A stretch of DNA of 64,000 nt from Ereboglobus luteus (GCF_003096195.1 NZ_CP023004.1:3018501-3082500); one strand, 5' to 3'. Numbered from the stretch's first letter, positions 27,517-37,087 are shown. A program made the numbers and translations. The notes: generated by a model from the letters alone, not told the origin.

Positions 27517-29394
27517 TCAGCGGCTGATGTCGCCGAGCATTTGGTCGAGCGTCGTGTAGGATTCGAGTTGCTTGAGCGCGGCTGCACAGCGGTCCTTCGA
27601 GGCCAGGGCTGTGTTTTCGGCGAGAAATACGATGTAGCTGGCCACGTTTTTCGAGTAGTTGAGCAGGCCTTCGTCGCTCACCGAATAGAAGCGGGCGCGT
27701 TGCTGGTAACCGGCGGGCGAGTGATCGCCGAGCGCGGTTTTTTCCGCCTTGCCGCCGCCGGCAAGGACATGGAGGAAGTTGTATTCGAACCAGAACATGT
27801 GCTCGGGGCTTGGTGTGAGCGAGTCAATCGCGGCGCGGGTGGCGGCCTCGTTGGCGAAGACGTCGGTGGGTTTGCCGGATTTTTCGAGGGCGTCGACGAT
27901 GAAGCTGCGCGCCATTTTTTGTTCGGTTGCGTCGGTCGCGAACGCGCCTTTGACGGCGAGCTCGACTGTGAATTGATACCAGTCTTTCCAGAGTGCCTGG
28001 TCGGCGGGGTTCTTTGAGGCGTAGAGGGCTCGACCCATTTCGTAGGTGTAGCGTCCGCTGGTTTTGATTTCGAGGCAGCTGCCGGTGACTGCGCCCATGA
28101 CTTGGTAGTTTTCAGCGGACTTGCCGGAGCCGGAATGGAAGCCGATGCTAACGCCGAATTGTTTGCAGACGTTCCACTGCTTTTCGATGAGCGCCTTGAG
28201 CGCGGTGTTGTCGGGGTAGGGCATGTTTTTCTGGAAGCCGAATGCGGGGGCGACGAAGTTGATTGTCATTCCCATCGCTTCGCAGAGGGCGAGCATGATG
28301 GCGGTGGTTTCGGGCGTGGTGAGTCCGGGGAGTTCGTCGATGGAGAGTTCGCGGAGGTAGGCGCAGCCTTCCTTGGTTGCGAAGAGTTGCTCGCGGGCGA
28401 TGCGGTATTTTTCGTCGCGCACTTTCATTTTTTTCATCGCGGGCCAGACGTAGGCGAGGAGCTTGGCGAGCGCTTCCTCGTCGAGTTGGAGGCCGGCGGC
28501 GGCAACGCGTGTTTTCACTTTTTCGACGAGTTCGGGCGCCATGTTTTCGGCGACCCAGGCGCGGGCGTCGTCGGGGGCTTTTGTGAGGGCGAGCTCGGGC
28601 GAGATGTCGAAGGTGATGTAGCTGGCGAGCACGCATCCGCGCACGAGTTGGTCTTCGCGCACGTCGAATTTGCCGCCGATGGGCTGGTGGTCGGCGTTGA
28701 AGCTCCACGCGATGCCGCGTTTGTGGAAACCGGTTTTGAGTTTGGAGATCACGCAGCCGTGGCTCATGCCCTCGACGGACTGGCCTTGGTGGCCTTCGGG
28801 GACGTTGGTGCCGATGAAGGGGAAGGGGACGGTGTCGAGTTTGCCTTCAAGCATCGAGTTCACGTCGTAAACGAGTTCGCGCGGGATGGAGTTTTGGTTG
28901 GCCGTCATGCCGACTTCGAGCGCGCTCATGGCCCACTCGACCGCGGGCCAGTGCAGCGTGGTGAAGCGCGCGCCGATGCCGAGCGTGCTTTGTCCGAGGC
29001 GTTGCGACGCGGTGGGAAAAATGGTCGATTCGGGGTTGTGCTCCTGAATGAGGTTTTTGATGCGAAGGAGGTTTGCGAAAGAGGCGGGGAAGGCGACTGC
29101 GCCCTCGTTGAGGGCGACTCCCTCGGCGAGCACTTTCACGGCGTCGGCACCGAGTTCGGCGATGGGGGTGAGTTTCCACGCGCAATCACCGGTCACGTCC
29201 TCAAGTAATATCCATTGTCCGGCCTCGGTTTCAAAAACGCTTTTCGGGTAGGCCTTCACGTCGGGCGAGGCGTTGGCGAGTTTTGCGGCCAGCGCGGGCC
29301 AGTCGAGGCAGAAGTCGGGCGACACGCAGGGGTTATTGGCAATGCGGAGGTTGTTTTTGAGGAGGAACTGGTTGATCGAGGTTGTGGAGATCAT
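27517..29394 (-). CDS. uxaE: Tagaturonate/fructuronate epimerase family (UxaE)
   Basis: The 625-residue product has no signal peptide and should be cytoplasmic. Distinctive motifs are FNADHQPIGGKFD followed by SYITFDISPEL, and GCVISKLKTG, which I associate with the UxaE family that interconverts D-tagaturonate and D-fructuronate in galacturonate catabolism, a metal-dependent reaction. The histidine and acidic residues in ADHQPIGGKFD are likely metal ligands. The gene is alone on the minus strand near the pectinase cluster, so it would process the galacturonate that GH28 releases. The family call rests on remembered motifs; other uronate epimerases are possible. Confidence 0.7.
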   Translation of the reverse strand: MISTTSINQFLLKNNLRIANNPCVSPDFCLDWPALAAKLANASPDVKAYPKSVFETEAGQWILLEDVTGDCAWKLTPIAELGADAVKVLAEGVALNEGAVAFPASFANLLRIKNLIQEHNPESTIFPTASQRLGQSTLGIGARFTTLHWPAVEWAMSALEVGMTANQNSIPRELVYDVNSMLEGKLDTVPFPFIGTNVPEGHQGQSVEGMSHGCVISKLKTGFHKRGIAWSFNADHQPIGGKFDVREDQLVRGCVLASYITFDISPELALTKAPDDARAWVAENMAPELVEKVKTRVAAAGLQLDEEALAKLLAYVWPAMKKMKVRDEKYRIAREQLFATKEGCAYLRELSIDELPGLTTPETTAIMLALCEAMGMTINFVAPAFGFQKNMPYPDNTALKALIEKQWNVCKQFGVSIGFHSGSGKSAENYQVMGAVTGSCLEIKTSGRYTYEMGRALYASKNPADQALWKDWYQFTVELAVKGAFATDATEQKMARSFIVDALEKSGKPTDVFANEAATRAAIDSLTPSPEHMFWFEYNFLHVLAGGGKAEKTALGDHSPAGYQQRARFYSVSDEGLLNYSKNVASYIVFLAENTALASKDRCAAALKQLESYTTLDQMLGDISR

Positions 29395-29681
29395 GGTGTT
29401 TTTTGTTGTTTTGGGTTGATTGGAAAAAGGACTGAATACCTAGGGTTTTTGAAAAACGGACACGAGAACATTTACGAAATTTAAGACGGTAGCGAGTGCA
29501 AAAAAAAGTTTTTGCCGCGTCTTGTCGCAAAGGCATCCCGCGCCGGATTGTGGTGCGGCGGAGCGCATGATTCCGCTCCTTCCCGGGGCCGCCGGTATTT
29601 TCCTCGCTATGCGGTTTTATGCCGCGCAACGCATTGTTGTCCGCGGCGTTTGGAGTTTTTTTTGGGGGATTAAAATTGATT

Positions 29682-30164
29682 AGCTTTGGAGCCGGTAAGC
29701 CGGATTATGTAAGGCGCGCGTCCGAAGATTTGCGCCATGACCGTCATTTCTCTAAGCCGCTTGCGCGACTTCCGCGTCTTGCGACGCGATGCGGCATACC
29801 CGCGACTGTGGGACGGGCCGTCCAGCCGCCTATTTTGCCTTGCACCGGATTGGGTTTTTCGTGCCGCCCGCCTTGCGGCGGGGCGCGGTGGTCTCTTACA
29901 CCACCTTTTCACTATGACCGCGCGCGCGGTCTTTCGACTTGGCGCGCGGCTACTTGTTTTCTGTGACACTGTCCGTCAACGCGGGATGTGGCCCGTGTTG
30001 CCCCGGCTTGAGCGGAGGCGTGTCCGATCGGCGCGGGCGCAGCCTTGCGGCGGCGCGCACCGGGTCGGCGCGACAACTTTTCTTGCCGGGAGTCCTGCCC
30101 TGTGGTGTCCGGACTTTCCTCTCTGAGATCAAAGAACTCGGAGCGACGATCTGGCTCCAAAGCT
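29682..30164 (-). ncRNA. rnpB: RNase P RNA (bacterial type A)
   Basis: On the minus strand the ends pair as a perfect 12-bp P1 helix (AGCTTTGGAGCC with GGCTCCAAAGCT). The conserved core is visible: GAGGAAAGTCCGGACACC followed by ACAGGGCAG near the 5' side, and TAGAGAAATGACGGTC plus ACATAATCCGGCTTAC at the 3' side. The RNA cleaves the 5' leaders of pre-tRNAs. At about 483 bases it is longer than usual, owing to GC-rich extensions in the middle. No protein-coding frame in this interval is credible. Confidence 0.93.
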
Positions 30165-30182
30165 AAGGAGTGCAGACAATGC

Positions 30183-30230
30183 AAACGCGCCCCGGCAACG
30201 CAATCACGATTGCGGCCCCGGGGCGCGTTT
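30183..30230 (-). terminator. Strong GC-rich hairpin between the MFS gene and rnpB
   Basis: A 13-bp perfect stem (AAACGCGCCCCGG with CCGGGGCGCGTTT) encloses a second short stem (CGCAAT/ATTGCG). It lies just after the MFS stop on the minus strand and upstream of rnpB. The T-run is short, so it may also act as a transcription or RNA-processing boundary. Confidence 0.65.
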
Positions 30231-30256
30231 TGATTCAGATGTGTGTTTTGCGCGTG

Positions 30257-31540
30257 TTATTTGGCTCCCGCCGCTTTTTTCTCCTTGAAGAACACAAAGA
30301 AGATTAGGGCGATCACCGCGGCGAACATCGCGGGCCAGAACCAGATTTGCTGCCAATTCTTGGTTACGACTTCGACTCCGCCGACGATTTCCGTGGTGGT
30401 GTTTTTTCCAACGAGCCAGTTGATGGCTTGCGCGCCGATCAACATGCCGACGCCTTGCGTGATAAGAACGAAGAAGCTCTGCGCCTGTCCGCGGACTTCA
30501 TGCGGGGTGTCCTTGTCCACATAAATCTGTCCGGCCACGAAGAAGAAGTCGTAGCAGATGCCGTGGAGGAGAATGCCGCCGATGACCATCCATGCCACTT
30601 TTTCGGGCGCGCCGAGGGCGAACAATCCGTAGCGGGCCACCCACGCGAGCATTCCGAAGAGGAGCATCTTTTTCACGCCCAGTCGGACGATGATCAGGGG
30701 CATGATTGCCATGAAGAACACTTCCGACATTTGCCCGAAGGTCATCTTGAACGCGGGGTCGGCCAGACCGGAGAAATCGACGAAGTTGCGCGCTTGTTGG
30801 TAGTAACCCGAAAGCGGAATGCAGATAAGCAGCGAGCAAAGCATGAAGAGCGCGAACTGCGGATTTTTGAGCAGCGAGATTGCGTCGAGGCCGAGCAACT
30901 GCCCCACGCTGACCTTCTTGCCGGCGAGCGGCGGGGGCGTGCTGGGAAGCGCAAAGCTCATGAAGCCGAGGGCGACGCCGGCGATGCCGACGAGATAAAA
31001 CTGCCAGGGCGATTTGTCGCCGCCCGGAAGAAGCATCGAAACAACCAGCCCCGCGATGATCCAGCCGATGGTGCCGGAGACGCGGACGATGGGGAATTGT
31101 TTTTCGACGCTTGTGAGATGCGCCAGGGCCACCGAGCTGCTAAGCGCCAGCGTGGGCATGTAGCACAACGCATGGCCCAGCATCAACAACACACACGGAT
31201 GCCAGAAGCTCGTCGGCGCGGTTCCCGCCACCGACTCCTTCGTGATCATCATCGGAATCAAAAACATGAAGACCGCCCCGATGAGGTGCAGTATGCCGAG
31301 CACTTTTTGCGACGCGAAAAAACGGTCCGCGATCATGCCCAAAAAGATGGGCGAGACAATCGCCGCGATCGGGCACACGCTGAAAACCCAGACGGTCAGG
31401 CCGCCAAGTCCCAAGTCATTGAGCCAGCCCGTCACGGGCACATACCAAGCGCCCCAGACAAAAAACTGGAGAAACATCATGGCTGATAATACCGGAAGCG
31501 CGCCGGCCGAGGGTTTCGCGGAAGCGGATGAGGAGGTCAT
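30257..31540 (-). CDS. MFS transporter, nucleoside:H+ symporter-like
   Basis: The 427-residue protein has twelve predicted hydrophobic segments, starting with MMFLQFFVWGAWYVPVTGWL and WVFSVCPIAAIVSPIFLGMIADRFF. The loop motif GMIADRFF between TM2 and TM3 matches the MFS signature. This subfamily resembles NupG/XapB nucleoside symporters but in Verrucomicrobiota and Planctomycetota commonly sits beside sugar-oxidoreductase and DUF1080 genes, as here, so the substrate may be a sugar or sugar acid. It acts in the inner membrane. Divergent DUF1080 transcription begins 495 bases away. Confidence 0.85.
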   Translation of the reverse strand: MTSSSASAKPSAGALPVLSAMMFLQFFVWGAWYVPVTGWLNDLGLGGLTVWVFSVCPIAAIVSPIFLGMIADRFFASQKVLGILHLIGAVFMFLIPMMITKESVAGTAPTSFWHPCVLLMLGHALCYMPTLALSSSVALAHLTSVEKQFPIVRVSGTIGWIIAGLVVSMLLPGGDKSPWQFYLVGIAGVALGFMSFALPSTPPPLAGKKVSVGQLLGLDAISLLKNPQFALFMLCSLLICIPLSGYYQQARNFVDFSGLADPAFKMTFGQMSEVFFMAIMPLIIVRLGVKKMLLFGMLAWVARYGLFALGAPEKVAWMVIGGILLHGICYDFFFVAGQIYVDKDTPHEVRGQAQSFFVLITQGVGMLIGAQAINWLVGKNTTTEIVGGVEVVTKNWQQIWFWPAMFAAVIALIFFVFFKEKKAAGAK

Positions 31541-32035
31541 ATTTGATAACGCTGCAATATTGGTTGGTTGAGGGTTGGTGTCCTTGGAATTGAGGACGCA
31601 AGAGCCAGAAAACAGATGCGAATCTATGAATACGCATCCGTTTCAGGTCAATCTTTGGAATCAAAATAAATGCGGCATAAATATGCGTGGTGCTGTGGTG
31701 TGTGATCCCTTATTCCAACCGTGAACACCAAGGCTTTTGGGTGCGCGTGTTCATGCGCATGAGTGTCCTACTCGCCAACCAAAATATCCGACCTGAATAA
31801 CAATGTCGCATGTTTCATTTGAGGTAAACCATGGGGGAAATCGGACGACATACCTCTGCAGTTGGCGACAGGTTTCATCAGCTTTTGTTTTGGAGCATCC
31901 CAAGAATGGTTGAAAAAATCTTTTGAAGGTGAGCGCAAAATACGGCGCAAATGGCATGGAATAATTATTCTTTTAAGATGTTCTTGTCGGAAACATTAAT
32001 CATGCCGTAATCGAATTGAACCCTATTTTTTCCCT
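31541..32035. other. Divergent intergenic region, 495 bp
   Basis: No gene is seen. It is noticeably AT-richer than its flanks and must hold the promoters of the divergent MFS and DUF1080 genes. I could not identify convincing boxes; ATGCGGCATAAATATGCG near 31669 is a weak imperfect palindrome that could bind a regulator. Confidence 0.45.
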
Positions 32036-33388
32036 ATGCGCACCCAACCTTCAGCCTGTTGTCTCAAGTCTGTATTTGCCGCAACCGCCTTGTTTGCGGT
32101 TTTGCTTTCCTCTGCGGGATTCGCCGCCGAGCCGCCGCCCGGCTTCACGGCACTGTTTAACGGCCGCGACCTCGACGGTTGGTGGGGCGCGAAGACCGAG
32201 GACCCGCGCAAATACATGGCCATGTCCGCCGACGAATTCGCGCAAAAACGCGACGCCAGCCTGGACGACATTCGCGCGCACTGGAGCGTCGACAACGGCG
32301 AGCTCGTCAACGACGGCAAGGGACTCTTTCTCACCACCGACAAGTATTACGGCGACTTCGAGCTGCTTCTCGAATACAAGGCGCTTCCGCTCGGCGACAG
32401 CGGCGTTTACTTGCGCGGATGCCCGCAGGTGCAGATTTGGGATTACACCAATCCGAAGGAGCTGAAGAACGGCGCGGACAAGGGATCCGGCGCGCTTTGG
32501 AACAACTTCAAGGGCTCGCCGGGCCGCTTCCCGCTCGTGCTCGCCGACAAGCCGTTCGGCGAATGGAGTCACCTGCGCGTCATCATGGTCGGTTCGCGCG
32601 TGTGGGTCTGGCTCAACCACCAGCTCACCGTGGACGGCGCCATCATGGACAACTATTACGACCGCAAGCTCCCGAAGGCTGAGCGCGCCCCGATTCCGCC
32701 GCGCGGCCCCATCCAACTCCAAACACACGGCTCGGAAATCCGCTGGCGCGATGTCTTCATCCGCGAAATCCCCGGAGCCGAAGCCATCTCGATTTTGCGC
32801 AAACGAAGCGGCGTCGGTTTCTCGCCCATTTTCAATGGCAAAAACCTCGACGGCTGGGCGGGCGCGATCGACGCCGTGCGCGCGGAGAATGGCGTGATCA
32901 CCTGGCAGCCGAAAAAAGGAGGCACACTTTACACGAAGGCCGAGTATTCGGATTTCGTGGCGCAGTTGGATTTTAAACTTCCTCCCGGCGGAAACAACGG
33001 CCTCGCGATTCGTTATCCCGGCAAGGGCAATCCCGCTTATGCCGGCATGTGCGAGAGCCAGATCCTCGACGACAATTACGAAAAGAATACCGGCAAGAAG
33101 CTCAAAAAACTTCAGGTGCACGGTTCCGCCTACGGCATGGTCGCGGCGCATCGCGGCTACCAGCGTCCCCTCGGCGAGTGGAATTATCAGGAAGTCACCG
33201 TTGTCGGCTCGACAATCATGGTCGAGCTGAACGGAACGCCCATTCTCAACGCCGATCTTTCGACCGTCACCGAGTTCATGGACAACAAGCAGCATCCCGG
33301 CAAGGATGTCGAAAAAGGTCACTTCGGATTCGCCGGGCACAACGATCCCGTCGCCTTCCGCGAAATCGCCATCAAGCGGCTGAAATAA
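32036..33388 (+). CDS. Secreted protein with two DUF1080 (3-keto-disaccharide hydrolase) domains
   Basis: The 450-residue protein has a signal peptide (about 1-31) and two DUF1080 jelly-roll domains. Each opens with FNGRDLDGWWG or FNGKNLDGWAG, at about residues 42 and 263, and each contains a G-x-Y/N-S/N-G-x-x-R-like element (DSGVYLRG; NNGLAIRY). Some members of this fold hydrolyse 3-keto-glycosides, others may only bind glycans. The neighbouring Gfo/Idh/MocA and isomerase genes fit a 3-keto-sugar route. The protein should be periplasmic or surface-bound. Confidence 0.85.
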   Translation: MRTQPSACCLKSVFAATALFAVLLSSAGFAAEPPPGFTALFNGRDLDGWWGAKTEDPRKYMAMSADEFAQKRDASLDDIRAHWSVDNGELVNDGKGLFLTTDKYYGDFELLLEYKALPLGDSGVYLRGCPQVQIWDYTNPKELKNGADKGSGALWNNFKGSPGRFPLVLADKPFGEWSHLRVIMVGSRVWVWLNHQLTVDGAIMDNYYDRKLPKAERAPIPPRGPIQLQTHGSEIRWRDVFIREIPGAEAISILRKRSGVGFSPIFNGKNLDGWAGAIDAVRAENGVITWQPKKGGTLYTKAEYSDFVAQLDFKLPPGGNNGLAIRYPGKGNPAYAGMCESQILDDNYEKNTGKKLKKLQVHGSAYGMVAAHRGYQRPLGEWNYQEVTVVGSTIMVELNGTPILNADLSTVTEFMDNKQHPGKDVEKGHFGFAGHNDPVAFREIAIKRLK

Positions 33389-33432
33389 ACAACCACCACA
33401 ATTTTTTCGTCCACCTGTTTACCCATTCACAC

Positions 33433-34806
33433 ATGAATACAAAATCCCGCTCCACCTCGCCCTTCGCCCTCGCGCCGCACACGCGCCGTTCGTTCTTGAA
33501 AATGCTCGGCGCCGCGGCCGCCACAGCGCCGTTCATCACACGAAACCTCTTTGCGAACACGCCCTCCATGCGAATCCGCCACGCCGCCGTCGGCGTGGGC
33601 CACATGGGCTGGCAGGATCTCGTGCAAATCGCTGGTTGCGACAACCTCGACATCGTCGCCCTCTGCGATGTGGACGAAAAATTCCTGGCCAAGGCCAAGG
33701 AGGCTCATCCGAACGCGCGCGTTTTCCGCGACTGGCGCAAAATGCTCGACGCAATGGGCTCGCAAATCGACACGATCAACGTGTCCACGCCCGACCACAT
33801 GCACGCGGCCATCGCCGTGAGCGCCATGCAGCGCGGTATCCACGCCTACGTTGAAAAACCACTCGCGCACGAACTCCACGAAGTGCGCCGCATGGCCGAG
33901 ATCGCCCGCGAGAAAAAACTCGTCACGCAAATGGGCATCCAAATTCATTCCAACGCCCACTATCGCATCGCAGTGAAAACGCTCCGCGAAGGCGCCATCG
34001 GCAAGGTCCGCGAAGTGCATTCCTGGTGCTATAAAACCTGGGGCGACGACACCCCGATGCCCACCCGCACCGATCCCGTGCCCGCGGGTCTCGATTGGGA
34101 TTGCTGGCTCGGCGTCCGCGAGGCGCGCCCCTACATCGGCCCCGATTATTATCATCCGAAAAACTGGCGCAAACGCCTCGACTTCGGCACCGGCACGCTC
34201 GGCGACATGGCCTGTCACATTTTCGATCCCGTCTTCAAGGGCCTCGATCTTGCCGCGCCCATTTCCGTTCGCTCCGAGGGACCGCTCTCCGAGCACGGCA
34301 ACTGGGCGCTCAACGCCCGCGCCATCTACACCTTCGCCAAGACGCGTTACACTGCCGGCGACACGATGCGCCTCCACTGGTATGACGGCACCGAGAGGCC
34401 GCCCGCCGAGGTCACCTCCCTCATCGAGCTCGACAAGCTCAAGGACAACAAACTGCCCAACAACGGCTCGATATTTGTCGGCGAAAAAGGCGCGCTCCTG
34501 CTCCCGCACTACTCGCGCCTCTCGCTCTATCCCTCGGTGAAGTTCGCCGACTTCCAACTGCCGCGCGAACGTGGCGCAAACCACTGGAAGCAGTTCATCG
34601 ATGCGTGCCGCGGCAACGGCAAAACCACCACGCATTTTGATTACGCCGGCCCGCTCACCGAGGCCGTGCTCCTCGGCGGCATCGCCTCCCGCTTCCCGCA
34701 GACGACGCTCAAGTGGGACAGCCCCGCGCTGCGCTTCGACCTCGCCGCCGCCAACCGCCACGTCCGCCGTCCCTACCGCAAAGGCTGGGAAGTCGCCGGG
34801 CTCTGA
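33433..34806 (+). CDS. Secreted Gfo/Idh/MocA-family oxidoreductase with Tat leader
   Basis: I start at ATG 33433, which begins a twin-arginine leader (HTRRSFLKMLGAAAA, about residues 17-31). A Rossmann fold follows (AAVGVGHMGWQDLVQIA, about 51-67) with the family motif EKPLAHELHEV. The C-terminal alpha/beta domain has HSWCYKTWGDD and GDMACHIFDPVF. Such proteins carry a bound NAD(P)(H) and oxidise or reduce sugars, and Tat export places it, folded with cofactor, in the periplasm. It follows the DUF1080 gene by 44 bases, so the two likely form a unit that oxidises and then cleaves sugars. Confidence 0.88.
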   Translation: MNTKSRSTSPFALAPHTRRSFLKMLGAAAATAPFITRNLFANTPSMRIRHAAVGVGHMGWQDLVQIAGCDNLDIVALCDVDEKFLAKAKEAHPNARVFRDWRKMLDAMGSQIDTINVSTPDHMHAAIAVSAMQRGIHAYVEKPLAHELHEVRRMAEIAREKKLVTQMGIQIHSNAHYRIAVKTLREGAIGKVREVHSWCYKTWGDDTPMPTRTDPVPAGLDWDCWLGVREARPYIGPDYYHPKNWRKRLDFGTGTLGDMACHIFDPVFKGLDLAAPISVRSEGPLSEHGNWALNARAIYTFAKTRYTAGDTMRLHWYDGTERPPAEVTSLIELDKLKDNKLPNNGSIFVGEKGALLLPHYSRLSLYPSVKFADFQLPRERGANHWKQFIDACRGNGKTTTHFDYAGPLTEAVLLGGIASRFPQTTLKWDSPALRFDLAAANRHVRRPYRKGWEVAGL

Positions 34807-34811
34807 CTTGT

Positions 34812-34907
34812 GGGGGCGCACTTGGCGTGCGCCCTCGTGCCAGCCCGCTTTGTGCGAACGTGTGCGAACAGTCATTCGCATACGAGGGCGCACGCCAGGT
34901 GCGCCCC
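34812..34907. repeat. Imperfect inverted repeat, 26-bp arms
   Basis: GGGGCGCACTTGGCGTGCGC... at 34812 pairs with ...GCGCACGCCAGGTGCGCCCC ending at 34907, with one mismatch; the loop is about 44 bases. It fills most of the spacer between two genes and resembles REP-type hairpins. Confidence 0.75.
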
Positions 34908-34959
34908 TACGTCGCAAAATTACCACACGAAAATTCCTTAATTCCGCCAAAACCCAACC

Positions 34960-35817
34960 ATGTCCACAGAAACCGCTCCCTCCACCAACGCCGCCGAACG
35001 CATCGCCGTTTGCTCATGGTCGCTCGAACCCGCAAACTTGCGCGACCTGCTCGACAAGCTCGCGCTCACCGGCGCGACTCGCGTGCAACTCGACCTCGAC
35101 CCGTTGCATGTCTCGCCCGACGCATGGCGCGATTGCGCCGCCGTATTTGCGCAGAACAAAATCGCACTCGTCTCCGGCATGGTGCGTTGCGTCGGCGAGG
35201 ATTACTCGACGCTCGAAAGCATTCGCGTCACCGGCGGCATCGCGCCCGACGGCACATGGGCGCAAAACCTCGAAAACTTCGGCAAATGCGCCGCCATCGC
35301 CGCGCAACTCCGCATTCCGCTCATCACGCTCCACGCCGGATTTTTCCCGCACCAGGAGGACAAGACCGGATTCGAAAAAATGATCTCCCGCGTCGCCGCC
35401 GTCGCGAACCTTTTCGCCTCGCACGGCATCGCCCTCGGCCTCGAAACCGGCCAGGAAACCGCCGCCGAGCTCGCGGAATTTTTGACCGCGCTGAACAACA
35501 AAAACACCGGCGTGAACTTTGATCCCGCCAACATGATTCTCTACGGCAAGGGCGACCCGATTGACGCGCTCGACGTGCTCGCGCCGTGGCTGCGCCAAAT
35601 CCACATCAAGGACGCCCGCTACGCCAAAACCGCCGGCGAATGGGGCGAGGAAGTCGCGGCGGGGGAGGGCGCCGTGGACTGGCCGCGCTTCCTCGAAAAA
35701 CTCGCCTCGCTCAACTACACCGGCGACCTCGTCATCGAACGCGAAGCCGGCGCGCAACGCGTCGCCGACATCCGCACCGCCCGCGAGCTGCTCGCGAAAT
35801 ATTTAGGCAATAAATAA
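34960..35817 (+). CDS. Sugar phosphate isomerase/epimerase (xylose-isomerase-like TIM barrel)
   Basis: The 285-residue cytoplasmic protein has the AP-endonuclease-2-like TIM barrel: VCSWSLEPANL, ITLHAGFFPHQED, IALGLETGQETAAELAEF, GVNFDPANMILYG, RQIHIKDARY and LVIEREAG. The conserved Glu in GLETG, the Asp in NFDPANM, the His in IHIKD and the terminal Glu in VIERE are the usual divalent-metal ligands. Probable function is epimerisation or isomerisation of a keto-sugar linked to the Gfo/Idh/MocA enzymes on either side; the substrate cannot be read from sequence. Confidence 0.85.
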   Translation: MSTETAPSTNAAERIAVCSWSLEPANLRDLLDKLALTGATRVQLDLDPLHVSPDAWRDCAAVFAQNKIALVSGMVRCVGEDYSTLESIRVTGGIAPDGTWAQNLENFGKCAAIAAQLRIPLITLHAGFFPHQEDKTGFEKMISRVAAVANLFASHGIALGLETGQETAAELAEFLTALNNKNTGVNFDPANMILYGKGDPIDALDVLAPWLRQIHIKDARYAKTAGEWGEEVAAGEGAVDWPRFLEKLASLNYTGDLVIEREAGAQRVADIRTARELLAKYLGNK

Positions 35818-35821
35818 CCAA

Positions 35822-35885
35822 GGTAGGGCGAACCCTCCGGGTGAGCCGTTCGCCGTTTCGGCTCACCCGGAGGGTTCGCCCTACC
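35822..35885. repeat. Perfect 26-bp-arm hairpin element
   Basis: The arm GGTAGGGCGAACCCTCCGGG... (35822-35847) is followed after 12 bases by its exact reverse complement (35860-35885). It lies five bases after a stop codon. It could stabilise or end the transcript but lacks a T-run; its perfection suggests recent insertion or active maintenance. Confidence 0.85.
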
Positions 35886-36005
35886 AAAGCTTCGGGGGGA
35901 ATTGGAATCAATCGCCAAAACATCCAATCTCTTCGCGCCTCTTTGCGGCCATTTCTTTTGATCAGTGAAATCTGCGGTTAAAAAACATTCTTCAAAAATC
36001 TACAC

Positions 36006-37034
36006 ATGAAAAAACAAAAACACATTAACGTCGCCGTGGTCGGTCTCGGCTTCATGGGAGTCACTCATCTGCGCGCCTGGCAGAAAGTCCGCAACGCGCG
36101 CATCGTCGCCGTGTGCGACGCGATTCGCCAGCCCGAGAACGGCGTGCTGCGCGGAGTCTCCGGCAACATCAAGCGCTCCGACGACATCCACCTCGGCGCC
36201 AAGGTGCGCAGCTTCCGCGAATTCGACGCGCTGCTCGAAGCGCCCGGCGTTGACGTCATCGACATCTGCACGCCCACCGCGTTGCATCCCGCGCAAGTCA
36301 TCGCCGCGTTGCGCGCGGGCCGCCATGTGCTCTGCGAAAAACCGCTCGCGTCCACCTCGGCGGAGACAAAAAAAATCCTTCAAGTCGCGAAAAAATCGCG
36401 CGGTTTCCTGATGCCCGCCATGTGCATGCGCTTCTGGCCCGGCTGGCGCGAACTCAAGGAGCTCATCGCCAAAAACACCCACGGACGCCTGCTGACCGCC
36501 AGCTTCCGTCGCGTGTCGCAAATGCCCGGCTGGAACGCCGCGCAAACCTATTCCACCGCGGCGGCAGGCGGCGCGCTTTACGACCTGCACATTCACGACA
36601 CCGATTTTGTCCATTACCTTTTCGGGCGACCCGCGTCGGTTTTTTCGAGTGGCGTCACCGGTCCCAACGGCGCGATCAACCACATCGTCACCCAATACCA
36701 ATATCCCAAGGGCCCGGCGGTATCCGCCACCGGCACCTGGTTGCACCAAGGCGCCTTCAACATGGGCTTCACGCTCAACTTCGAGCGCGCGACGCTCACC
36801 TGCGACCTGACAAACGGAGGCGCGTGGCATATTGACGCCATCGGCAAAAAAACGCGCGTCATCAAGCCCCGCGGCACCGACGGTTACGATGCGGAAATCC
36901 GTTACTTCGCGGACTGCCTCGCGCGCGGCGTAGCCCCGGAAGCGGTCACTGTCACCGATGCCGTCGCCACGCTCCAAACCTGCGAAGCCGAGGAACGCTC
37001 CGTCCGCCAATCCCGCTGCGTAAAACTCGCCTGA
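36006..37034 (+). CDS. Gfo/Idh/MocA-family oxidoreductase, cytoplasmic
   Basis: The 342-residue protein lacks a leader. It begins with a nucleotide-binding fold (VAVVGLGFMGVTHLRAW), then the family motif CEKPLASTSAETKK near residue 112, a substrate-domain segment GGALYDLHIHDTDFVHYLF and a C-terminal YFADCL. It should oxidise or reduce a sugar or inositol-like substrate with NAD(P). It differs from the exported paralogue two genes upstream, so the two probably act on either side of the inner membrane. A terminator follows. Confidence 0.88.
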   Translation: MKKQKHINVAVVGLGFMGVTHLRAWQKVRNARIVAVCDAIRQPENGVLRGVSGNIKRSDDIHLGAKVRSFREFDALLEAPGVDVIDICTPTALHPAQVIAALRAGRHVLCEKPLASTSAETKKILQVAKKSRGFLMPAMCMRFWPGWRELKELIAKNTHGRLLTASFRRVSQMPGWNAAQTYSTAAAGGALYDLHIHDTDFVHYLFGRPASVFSSGVTGPNGAINHIVTQYQYPKGPAVSATGTWLHQGAFNMGFTLNFERATLTCDLTNGGAWHIDAIGKKTRVIKPRGTDGYDAEIRYFADCLARGVAPEAVTVTDAVATLQTCEAEERSVRQSRCVKLA

Positions 37035-37062
37035 CACAAAACCGCGCAAACCCCACCCGTAG

Positions 37063-37087
37063 GGGCGTCGCTCGCGACGCCCTTTTT
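37063..37087 (+). terminator. Intrinsic terminator after the oxidoreductase
   Basis: An 8-bp GC stem (GGGCGTCG / CGACGCCC) with a four-base loop is followed directly by TTTTTG, 28 bases after the stop codon. Confidence 0.85.

Noticed and set aside
29737-30126. Several open frames of 60-130 codons
   Set aside because: The interval is the RNase P RNA gene, with its paired ends and conserved core.
31541-31580. TTGATAACGCTGCAA as a LacI operator upstream of the MFS gene
   Set aside because: Only the outer three bases are symmetric; it is too weak to call.
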